Shown here in pieces: positions 1 to 6,044 of a stretch of 6,062 bases of DNA. The translations under genes and the position numbers were made by a program. Numbering within the stretch: the first letter of the stretch is position 1; each line of letters begins with the position of its first letter. The stretch lies in the NCBI GenBank assembly GCA_012511525.1, contig JAAZFW010000266.1, forward strand, positions 1 to 6,062, given 5' to 3'. This DNA comes from Clostridiaceae bacterium. GTDB taxonomy: Bacteria; Bacillota; Clostridia; Saccharofermentanales; UBA5734. Under the pieces are notes generated by a model. That model saw only the letters and a list, made by a program, of their open reading frames with translations, made no database searches and was not told the origin of the DNA.

Positions 1-284
1 CAGCCGTTCGCAGCAGCCTGGATGTGCTGCTAAAATCCGATATCTGCTGGGAAGCACGCACAACCGTTTTCCCCCAGCTGGGCCGGGACGACTTGTTTGA
101 GATGGCCAGGGCTGTCCCGATGCTGCCAGCTTGGGTTTTGCAGTTGTACCGGAAGCCGGACTATTACCTGGAAGCGGATCGTGACCTGGTCGAAACGCCA
201 GGCTGCACACCCCAGAATTTGAGGGACATGGCACAGGCACTGGTGTCGCTGCAGCCGAATACGAAACCACGCACGTTCGCTTAA
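1..284 (+). CDS. Radical-SAM activating protein, anaerobic ribonucleotide reductase activase type (C-terminal part only)
   Basis: The frame is open from base 3 to the TAA at 282-284 and runs off the left edge, so only about the last 93 residues are seen. No start is assigned; the GTG at 24 lies inside the protein. The run RSSLDVLLKS, then EARTTVFPQL about 8 residues on, then an acidic helix and WVLQLYRKPD, matches how I remember the C-terminal third of NrdG2-type proteins (SIxLLLxSGxxxEFRTTV..., then xVLQxFRP). These use a [4Fe-4S] cluster and S-adenosylmethionine to put a glycyl radical on the anaerobic ribonucleoside-triphosphate reductase. The cysteine motif that would prove this is outside the window. 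Another glycyl-radical-enzyme activase is possible. It has its own 220-bp gap before the transport operon and is probably not functionally part of it. Confidence 0.6.
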   Translation, partial: AVRSSLDVLLKSDICWEARTTVFPQLGRDDLFEMARAVPMLPAWVLQLYRKPDYYLEADRDLVETPGCTPQNLRDMAQALVSLQPNTKPRTFA

Positions 285-425
285 GCAACAACCCCGTGAA
301 AACGGCAGATCTTTGCTCGAATGACGTTCATCAGGCGTAGCCCTAAACGTTCTGCACAAAGATAAAAGGCATAATTAGACCCGTTGCACAATAAATGCGT
401 TTTCGTTTTTTTTCTTGTGGCTAGT

Positions 426-483
426 CTGCCTGCAGTGGTGTAAAATCCATGTAGTTCATTATGATTGCCTGATGGGCAGGCAG
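426..483. repeat. Perfect 8-bp inverted repeat around the candidate promoter
   Basis: CTGCCTGC at 426-433 and GCAGGCAG at 476-483 are exact reverse complements separated by 42 nt. The right arm ends 9 nt before the GGAGG ribosome binding site of the adaptor gene. The spacer contains both -10-like hexamers (441-446 and 460-465). A smaller competing hairpin, TGCC 466-469 with GGCA 475-478, overlaps the right arm. This could be a pair of operator half-sites around the promoter, or RNA structure near the ribosome binding site. An 8-bp match over this distance can also arise by chance. Confidence 0.35.
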
Positions 484-492
484 CAGAACCTT

Positions 493-497
493 GGAGG
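493..497 (+). promoter_or_regulatory. Ribosome binding site deciding the adaptor start
   Basis: GGAGG lies 7 nt before the ATG at 505. It settles the start there and not at the in-frame TTG at 415. The protein begun at 505 opens with Met-Lys-Arg and a hydrophobic lipoprotein signal, whereas the longer reading would put 30 unrelated residues in front of that signal. Confidence 0.85.
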
Positions 498-504
498 TTG
501 TTCC

Positions 505-1521
505 ATGAAACGCACATTCCGTTTTGGCGTGCAGGTGATCGTCCTGCTGAGCCTGATGCTGGTCTTGGTTACTGCCAGCGGATGCAATTTTCTCCCAGTC
601 GAAGAAGAAGAACTGGCGCCGCCGCTGATGCAGCCGGCGAAAATCGAATACAAGACTGAACCCGCCCAGCGCGGTACGCTGATCCAGCAGCTGCGGCTGT
701 CGGGCAGCTTTCAGCCCGAAGTCCAACTGTCGCTGTCGTTTGAAGACCAGGGCGGCCGGCTCAAGGAGAAACACGTGCGCCTCGGCCAGGAAGTCAAGGC
801 CGGCGACCTGATCGCCGAGCTTGATTCAGGCACGGTCGGCTTTAACATCGAGCTGCAGGAGATTGAGATCGAGAAGAGCAAGCTGAACATCAGCCAGCTG
901 CGCGAAAACAAGGCCGGCTATTATGCGATCCGCAGGGCTCAGCTCGACCTCGAGCAGCAGGAGCTGCGTTTGGCGAACCTGCAGCGGCAATTGGTTGCGA
1001 CCCAGATCGTCGCACCGTTCGACGGCGAGATCACGTACATCATCAGCACATCGATCGGCGAGTACATCAACGCCTACCAGATCGTGGCCAAGGTTGCGGA
1101 CACCCGGCAGCTGGTGTTGGTCACAACCAACGACAAAGCGTCTGAACTGCCGGTCGGCGCCGAAGTTGTCATCGAGTTCCAGAAAGAGGAACTGACCGGA
1201 GAAGTGATCGGCAACCCGTCGACGCTTTTCAACGATCCGAACGAATACCTGCGCAAGGCGGCTGTCATCAAGGTCAAGGGCGAACTGCCCGCCAAGGCGA
1301 CCCTGGGCAGCGACGCCCGCATCGTCTATGTCCAGGACAAGCGTGAGGATGTCCTCATCCTGCCGCGCCGGCAAATCAACCTGATGAGCGGGCGGCGCTA
1401 TGTCAATGTGCTCGAAGACGGCGTGCGCGTTGAAAAAGACGTGGAGATCGGCCTGATGACGGACACCGAGGCGGAAATCATCAAGGGCATCGACGAAGGT
1501 GACTTGGTCATCGTCAATTAA
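505..1521 (+). CDS. HlyD-family membrane-fusion (periplasmic adaptor) lipoprotein of an ABC exporter
   Basis: This is a 338-residue adaptor expected to sit on the outer face of the cytoplasmic membrane and work with the permease encoded next. A signal peptide (MKR, then hydrophobic residues about 9-24) ends in a lipobox, ASGC, with Cys27 the likely lipid-modified residue; EEEEL follows at 33-37. Residues about 75-110 are the first half of a lipoyl-like domain (VRLGQEVKAGDLIAELDS). Residues about 113-165 form a short charged helical hairpin, and 167-198 the second lipoyl half (IVAPFDGEI...GEYI). A beta-barrel follows at about 202-285 and a membrane-proximal domain at about 286-338 (VEIGLMTDTEAEIIKGIDEGD). 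The order matches MacA and YknX. The hairpin is short, with about 20-25 residues per helix, and no TolC-like gene is present, which fits a monoderm. It is the first gene of the operon, with 12 nt to the permease. The substrate is unknown. Confidence 0.9.
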   Translation: MKRTFRFGVQVIVLLSLMLVLVTASGCNFLPVEEEELAPPLMQPAKIEYKTEPAQRGTLIQQLRLSGSFQPEVQLSLSFEDQGGRLKEKHVRLGQEVKAGDLIAELDSGTVGFNIELQEIEIEKSKLNISQLRENKAGYYAIRRAQLDLEQQELRLANLQRQLVATQIVAPFDGEITYIISTSIGEYINAYQIVAKVADTRQLVLVTTNDKASELPVGAEVVIEFQKEELTGEVIGNPSTLFNDPNEYLRKAAVIKVKGELPAKATLGSDARIVYVQDKREDVLILPRRQINLMSGRRYVNVLEDGVRVEKDVEIGLMTDTEAEIIKGIDEGDLVIVN

Positions 1522-1526
1522 GGAGG
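1519..1526 (+). promoter_or_regulatory. Ribosome binding site overlapping the adaptor stop codon; fixes the permease GTG start
   Basis: TAAGGAGG is a near-ideal Shine-Dalgarno sequence whose first three bases are the adaptor stop codon. It lies 7 nt before the GTG at 1534, supporting that non-ATG start. The arrangement suggests translational coupling of adaptor and permease. Confidence 0.85.
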
Positions 1527-1533
1527 CCGTTTC

Positions 1534-4395
1534 GTGCTGGCACTCGTCTTAAGGAAAATCATCAGCAACACGTGGAAAGTCCTTTGCCTGTTGCTGGGCT
1601 CCATTCTGGTCGTCGGAATGGTCTGCAGCATCCCGATCTACACGAACGGAATCCTGCAGCGCCTTCTGACCAAGGATCTGGAAAGCGTCCAGGCAAACAA
1701 CATGCGTTACCCAGGCTACCTGGTGTTTTCCAGCAACTACAATTATGTCAACAACACGTCGGCGAACGCGGCGCTTACAAGCATGCGCCAGGAGCATGCC
1801 CAAATGGTCGCCGACATGCCGGTCGAACCCAAGACGGTAACGGAGTCGCTGCAGATCACCAACCTGTATTACAGTTACGAAGGCGCCAAGGGGGTCCAGC
1901 GGCAAAGCTTCACGACTTATGCGCTTTCGGATTTTGACAATCGTATTCAAATCGACAAGGGCCGCATGTATGCCAAGGATGTGCAGGATGGGGTGATCGA
2001 GGTCATCGTCACCGACGCCGCCTTGAAGAATCTCAACCTGTTGCTGGACAATGAGTATGAAATCTACAGCTACAAGCAGAAGCGGGATGAACCGCCTCTG
2101 TACACGATGCGGGTGGTCGGCATGTTCTCCGCCGCCGACAACCAGGATCTTTACTGGTACCAGCACATCAACACGTTTTCGCAGTCGGTGATGGTCGATC
2201 CGGCCGCGATCCAGCAGCTAAGCGGCAATATCCCGATCCTCAACATCGGAGAGCAGATCCTGGTTGCTTCCTTCGACTATTACACGTTTCGCATCCAGGA
2301 ACTGGATCAGATCCAGGCCGTCCTGAAGCATGGCGAGGCAGTCAGCGAAGCCAACACCCGGACAACACGCTTTATCTCGACTTTTTCATCGGTCATCGAC
2401 CGCTATATTGTGCGCGAGGCCGAGCTTAAGCTGACGCTGCAGATCCTGATCATCCCGATTCTCCTGATGCTGATCTTCTATATCTTCATGGTGTCCCAGC
2501 TGATGGTCCGCAGCGAAACCAGCCTGATTTCCGTTCTGGAAAGCCGCGGCGCCGGACGCACCCAGAGCCTGACCTTGTACGCGCTGGAAAGCCTGGTCTT
2601 CGGGGTCGTGACACTGCTGGTCGGACCGTTTCTGGGCCTGTGGATGGTGAAGGTGATCGGCGCAGCCAACGGATTTTTGGAGTTTGTCAGCCGCAAGGCC
2701 CTCAAGGTCGCTCTGGACGGGCAAGCCCTGGTTTATGGTCTGCTCGCCGTATTCCTGTTCGTGATCACCACCTTGCTGCCGGTTTTCATCCAGTCGCGCA
2801 CTTCGATCGTCCAGCAGAAACGAAAAAAATCCCGAGTGGGCCGCGCGCCGCTGTGGCAGCGGATTTTCCTGGACATCATCCTGCTGGGGCTTAGCCTCTA
2901 TTCGCTGTACCGCCTCAACGCACAACTTAAGCTGCAGCGTGAGACCGGCATCGTGGGAACCGAGGCTGATCTCGACTTCCTGCTGTTCTTGTCGTCGACG
3001 ATCTTCATTCTGGGCGCCGGCCTTTTCTTCCTGCGCCTCTATCCCTTCCTGGTACGGCTGGTCTATTTCCTGGGACGGCGCTTCTGGAATCCTGTTCTGT
3101 ATGCCTCGTTTCACCAGATCAGCCGCTCCAACGGCCAGGAGCAGTTCTTGATGATTTTCCTGATTCTGGCTTTGTCGATCGGGCTGTTCAACGCCAACGC
3201 GGCCCGCACGATCAACCGCAACACCGAGGACAGCATCCGCTGCACGGTGGGCGCGGACATCATGCTGCAGGAATACTGGCAGAAGTTCGACCAGAACGGA
3301 CTCCCGATTGTCGAAGATGGCGGCGGCATGAGCATGGATGCCAGTTCGTATTCCTATAACCAGGTGGTCAAGTACTATGAGCCGAATTTAAGCAAGTACA
3401 GCCAGCTGGAAGGTGTTGAGGCGGCTGCGCGTGTTTTCCGTTCCAGTGAGTCGCGCGTCAGCAAAGGCTCGGCCCGCAGTGATGCCGTGCACCTGATGGC
3501 CATCGATCCCTACGACTTTGCCCGGACAGCCTGGTCGCGCTCCGATATGATGCGCTACCACTTGAACGAATACATGAACGTCATGATCACGACACCCAAT
3601 GCCGTGATCGTATCGGAAAACCTGCGCGACAAGCTTGACCTTAAGGTCGGCGACGGCATTATCTATACCGTCAACACCACGGACAGCGTCGACGGCGTCG
3701 TGATCGCGTTTGTCGATTACTGGCCTGGCTTTGAACCGATGCAGCTCGATCGCAGCGGCCAGCTGCGCGAGCAGAGCCTGATCGTATCCAGCATGGAATT
3801 CATGCTGAGCAAAACGGCGATACAGCCGTATGAAGTCTGGCTCAAGCGCGAGAGCGGCGTGACCGACAAGGTCATCTACGAGGACATTGAGGAAAAACGG
3901 ATCAACATCGTCGACATCTCTTCCGCCACGCAGCAGATTACGGCGGCCAAGAACGACCCGCAGCTGCAGGGAACCAATGGCGCGCTGACGCTGGGCTTCA
4001 TCGTGTCGATGCTGATCTGCGCAGTCGGGTTCCTGATTTACTGGATCATGTCGGTCCAGGGCCGTGTCCTCCAGTTTGGTATTTTCCGGGCCATGGGTAT
4101 GAGCAAAGGCGGCGTGATCGGGTTGCTGGTCACCGAGCAAGTGCTGGTATCCGGGGTGGCCGTGTTCGTGGGCACCCTGATCGGAAGCTTGAGCAGCCTG
4201 CTGTTCGTTCCCCTGTTCCAGATTGTGTACAGCTCGGCTGACCAGCCGATTCCGTTCCGAATCATATCCGAGACGGGCGACACCAACAAGGTATTCCTGG
4301 TTCTGACCGTCCTGCTGCTGATCTGCTTTGCCATCCTGGCACGCCTGATACTGCGGATCAAGATCGACCAAGCGGTCAAACTAGGTGAGGACTGA
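1534..4395 (+). CDS. Two-headed FtsX/MacB-type ABC transporter permease, 10 predicted membrane segments
   Basis: This 953-residue inner-membrane permease resembles two MacB/FtsX units joined in one chain. Hydrophobic segments lie at about 13-34, 300-321, 348-372, 399-420, 445-460, 483-505, 538-556, 816-840, 862-891 and 918-938. Two large hydrophilic domains, about 35-299 and 557-815, should lie outside the cytoplasm. The FtsX coupling regions are visible in both halves: VLESRGAGRTQ (334-344) followed by LYALES, and FGIFRAMGMSKGG (848-860) followed by LLVTEQ. A basic cytoplasmic linker (about 421-440, KRKKSR) joins the halves. The second outer domain has features common in long FtsX-like permeases (TVGADIML, GVEAAARVF, LMAIDPYDFARTAW). 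It should transmit ATP-driven movements of the two downstream ATPases to the outer domains and the adaptor, as in type VII mechanotransmitter transporters. The GTG start is set by TAAGGAGG at 1519-1526. The stop is 3 nt before the first ATPase. The substrate could be a lipid, peptide, lipoprotein or drug; sequence alone does not say. Confidence 0.9.
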   Translation: MLALVLRKIISNTWKVLCLLLGSILVVGMVCSIPIYTNGILQRLLTKDLESVQANNMRYPGYLVFSSNYNYVNNTSANAALTSMRQEHAQMVADMPVEPKTVTESLQITNLYYSYEGAKGVQRQSFTTYALSDFDNRIQIDKGRMYAKDVQDGVIEVIVTDAALKNLNLLLDNEYEIYSYKQKRDEPPLYTMRVVGMFSAADNQDLYWYQHINTFSQSVMVDPAAIQQLSGNIPILNIGEQILVASFDYYTFRIQELDQIQAVLKHGEAVSEANTRTTRFISTFSSVIDRYIVREAELKLTLQILIIPILLMLIFYIFMVSQLMVRSETSLISVLESRGAGRTQSLTLYALESLVFGVVTLLVGPFLGLWMVKVIGAANGFLEFVSRKALKVALDGQALVYGLLAVFLFVITTLLPVFIQSRTSIVQQKRKKSRVGRAPLWQRIFLDIILLGLSLYSLYRLNAQLKLQRETGIVGTEADLDFLLFLSSTIFILGAGLFFLRLYPFLVRLVYFLGRRFWNPVLYASFHQISRSNGQEQFLMIFLILALSIGLFNANAARTINRNTEDSIRCTVGADIMLQEYWQKFDQNGLPIVEDGGGMSMDASSYSYNQVVKYYEPNLSKYSQLEGVEAAARVFRSSESRVSKGSARSDAVHLMAIDPYDFARTAWSRSDMMRYHLNEYMNVMITTPNAVIVSENLRDKLDLKVGDGIIYTVNTTDSVDGVVIAFVDYWPGFEPMQLDRSGQLREQSLIVSSMEFMLSKTAIQPYEVWLKRESGVTDKVIYEDIEEKRINIVDISSATQQITAAKNDPQLQGTNGALTLGFIVSMLICAVGFLIYWIMSVQGRVLQFGIFRAMGMSKGGVIGLLVTEQVLVSGVAVFVGTLIGSLSSLLFVPLFQIVYSSADQPIPFRIISETGDTNKVFLVLTVLLLICFAILARLILRIKIDQAVKLGED

Positions 4396-4398
4396 GCC

Positions 4399-5100
4399 AT
4401 GAGCAGTCAAGAAACAACCATTCAAACCGATGCCATATTCCGGACTGAGCAGCTTTGCCGCCGTTTTCTGTCGGGTCACGAGACGATCCAGGTGCTTGAC
4501 GGCATCAACCTCGTCGTTCCGCGCCAGTCCCTGACCATGCTTAAGGGACGATCCGGCTCGGGCAAAACGACTTTGATCAACTTGCTCGGCGCGCTTGACC
4601 ACCCGACATCGGGTAAAATCTATTTCGGTGACCAGGAGATTACACGGATGTCGGAAAACAGGCGCGATAAGCTGCGCCGGCACAACATGGGTTTTGTGTT
4701 TCAGTCCGTGGCTCTGATCACCTCGATGACCGCTTTCGAAAATGTCGAATTCGGCCTGCGGGTTGCCGGCGTCGACGCGAAAGGCAGACGGGAGCGCGCT
4801 GAAGAAGTGCTGACCCTGGTCGGCCTGGACAAACGCATGAAACACCGCACGCAGGAGCTATCCGGCGGTGAGCAGCAGCGCGTCGCCATCGCAAGGGCCA
4901 TCGCCCATCGACCCAGCGTCGTATTTGCCGATGAGCCGACCGCCGAGTTGGACACCAACATGGGGCTGCAGGTTGTCAGCCTGTTCCGCGCCTTGGTTGA
5001 ACGAGAAGGACTAACCGTGATCATGACCACGCATGACCCCAACATGATTGAGCTGGCAGATCTGGTATTTTCACTAGACAGCGGGGTGATGCAGTCATGA
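4399..5100 (+). CDS. ABC transporter ATP-binding protein 1 (MacB/LolD-type)
   Basis: This is a 233-residue cytoplasmic ATPase of the MacB/LolD/FtsE class, close to the usual length of a stand-alone subunit. All catalytic motifs are present: Walker A GRSGSGKT at 50-57 (Lys56), Q-loop Gln102 in GFVFQ, signature LSGGEQQR at 154-161, Walker B VVFADEP at 174-180 (Asp178, Glu179), D-loop AELD and switch His212 in TTHD. The stretch after the Q-loop reads ALITSMTAFENV, lacking the proline usual in NLxPxLT. The ATG is 3 nt after the permease stop. Its ribosome binding site GGTGAGG (4384-4390) lies inside the end of the permease gene. An N-terminal leader of about 12 residues precedes the nucleotide-binding fold. 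The gene overlaps the next one by ATGA. It most likely forms a heterodimer with ATPase 2 under one permease chain. Confidence 0.93.
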   Translation: MSSQETTIQTDAIFRTEQLCRRFLSGHETIQVLDGINLVVPRQSLTMLKGRSGSGKTTLINLLGALDHPTSGKIYFGDQEITRMSENRRDKLRRHNMGFVFQSVALITSMTAFENVEFGLRVAGVDAKGRRERAEEVLTLVGLDKRMKHRTQELSGGEQQRVAIARAIAHRPSVVFADEPTAELDTNMGLQVVSLFRALVEREGLTVIMTTHDPNMIELADLVFSLDSGVMQS

Positions 5101-6044
5101 TCGAATGCGAAAATCTGGTTAAGATATACAAGACAAGCGATTTTGAAGTTCTGGCGCTCCAGGGCCTGGACCTGAGCGTGGCGCGCGGCGAGCTGATGGC
5201 GATCATCGGGAACAGCGGTTCCGGCAAATCGACCCTGCTGAACATGCTGGGCGGCCTGGACAGGCCATCAGCCGGACGACTCGTCGTCGACGGCCACGAT
5301 CTGCTCAAAATGACCGATGCGCAGCTGGTGCAGTACAAGCGGAATACAGTTGGCTTTATCTGGCAGAATAACGCGCGCAACCTGATTCCGTTTTTAACCG
5401 CCGTGCAAAACGTCGAAGTGCCTATGGTTATCGATTCACAGCACAAACGGCGTCAGCGCGCGCTCGAGCTGCTCGATCTGGTCGGCTTAAGCAAGCGAAG
5501 CAAGAACCGCCTCCATGAGCTGTCCGGCGGCGAACAGCAGCGCGTGGCCATCGCGATCGCTTTAGCCAATGATCCCAGTCTTCTCCTGGCCGATGAGCCG
5601 ACCGGCTCTGTCGACCAGCAGACTGCGGGCATGATCTATGATATGTTCAGCGACCTGAATCGTCAGCTTAACCAGACGATTGTGATCGTTACCCATGACC
5701 GGCAGCTATCCCGCCGGGTCAACCGTGTCGTGGCCATTCGCGACGGGCGAACCAGCAGCGAAATGCTGCTCAAGCAAAGTTATCTCGATCGTGTAAAAGA
5801 AATCCAGAAGCTAGGGCTCAGTGAACGTGACGTCGAAGCCGAAAGCTCACACGAGGAACTGGCCGTCTTGGACAAAACGGGACGTCTCCAGCTGCCTCGC
5901 GAGTACTTGGACGTGATGGGTATAAAAGGCCGCGACATGCTCAAAGCCGAAATGGATGGCGATCGGATTATATTGACCAAACCTACAGAGCATGAGCAGC
6001 CGCAGGCGACTGCCGAATCGGCTGCGACAGACGGTCAGGGCTGA
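5097..6044 (+). CDS. ABC transporter ATP-binding protein 2 with C-terminal AbrB/SpoVT-like domain
   Basis: This is a 315-residue protein: a MacB/LolD-type ATPase (about 1-218) followed by roughly 97 extra residues. Motifs are intact: Walker A GNSGSGKS at 38-45 (Lys44), Q-loop Gln90, signature LSGGEQQR at 142-149, Walker B LLLADEP at 162-168 (Asp166, Glu167), D-loop GSVD, switch His200. Trp89 replaces the usual Phe before the Q-loop, followed by NLIPFLTAVQNV. After the fold ends at IRDGRTSSE come a charged, probably helical linker (about 222-254), a beta-hairpin domain at 256-296 that reads as AbrB/SpoVT-like, and a tail of Gln, Ala and Glu. The start overlaps the stop of ATPase 1 as ATGA (5097-5100), with GGGGTGA at 5083-5089 as a modest ribosome binding site. 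The tail is in frame with no sign of frameshift, and base composition does not change, so the fusion looks genuine. Confidence 0.93.
   Translation: MIECENLVKIYKTSDFEVLALQGLDLSVARGELMAIIGNSGSGKSTLLNMLGGLDRPSAGRLVVDGHDLLKMTDAQLVQYKRNTVGFIWQNNARNLIPFLTAVQNVEVPMVIDSQHKRRQRALELLDLVGLSKRSKNRLHELSGGEQQRVAIAIALANDPSLLLADEPTGSVDQQTAGMIYDMFSDLNRQLNQTIVIVTHDRQLSRRVNRVVAIRDGRTSSEMLLKQSYLDRVKEIQKLGLSERDVEAESSHEELAVLDKTGRLQLPREYLDVMGIKGRDMLKAEMDGDRIILTKPTEHEQPQATAESAATDGQG
5862..5984 (+). other. AbrB/SpoVT-like swapped-hairpin domain fused to ABC ATPase 2
   Basis: Residues 256-296 follow the AbrB pattern: LDKTGRLQLPREY (258-270), then GIKGRDML (275-282), then DGDRIIL (287-293) and TKP. Aligned without gaps to the N-terminal domain of Bacillus AbrB as I remember it, about 14 of 39 positions are identical. 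These include Asp259, Gly262, Arg263, Pro267, Gly275, Ile276, Asp280 and the IIL strand. Known members are obligate dimers that bind DNA. Here only one of the four arginines I recall as AbrB DNA contacts (the GR arginine, Arg263) is kept; the other aligned positions are Ala256, Leu271 and Asp272. A dimerisation or docking role is therefore favoured over DNA binding. The domain call comes from pattern memory, not a profile search. Confidence 0.72.

Larger units (their letters stand above)
285..504 (+). promoter_or_regulatory. Intergenic region likely to hold the operon promoter
   Basis: This 220-bp gap is the only non-coding stretch of any size and the only plausible place for a promoter of the four-gene operon. 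Roughly 345-465 is more AT-rich than the surrounding genes. Two -10-like hexamers are visible, TAAAAT at 441-446 and TATGAT at 460-465. Neither has a good -35 box at 16-18 bp; TTGTGG at 415-420 is 20 bp upstream of the first. An 8-T tract at 406-413 could end the upstream transcript, but only a 3-bp stem (GCA 386-388 with TGC 396-398) lies before it, so a terminator is not called. No riboswitch or small open frame with a ribosome binding site was recognised. Confidence 0.35.

Noticed and set aside
30..359. Minus-strand open frame of 109 codons spanning the upstream gene and the intergenic region
   Set aside because: It mostly mirrors the activase-like gene, and its Cys/Arg/Gln-rich translation has no recognisable pattern. 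The + strand frame reads as a known family.
399..413. Possible Rho-independent terminator for the upstream gene (8-T tract at 406-413)
   Set aside because: Only a 3-bp GC-poor stem (386-388 with 396-398) precedes the T-tract. No stable hairpin can be drawn, so it is mentioned only as part of the intergenic region.
415..504. Upstream in-frame extension of the adaptor from a TTG at 415
   Set aside because: It has no ribosome binding site and crosses the presumed promoter region. It would place 30 unrelated residues before a clear lipoprotein signal peptide that starts after GGAGG at 505.
826..1374. Open frame on the minus strand (182 codons) opposite the adaptor
   Set aside because: It is antisense to the adaptor and gives low-complexity Leu/Asp/Arg-rich translation, so it is a shadow of the real gene.
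1549..3114. Further minus-strand open frames (1549-2166, 2386-3114) opposite the permease
   Set aside because: They are fully contained antisense frames with no domain resemblance and no independent promoter or ribosome binding site context.
3388..4371. Long open frame on the minus strand (327 codons) opposite the permease
   Set aside because: It lies wholly antisense to an unmistakable permease gene. Its translation is rich in His, Gln and Asp with no recognisable fold, as expected from the codon bias of GC-rich genes read in the opposite strand.
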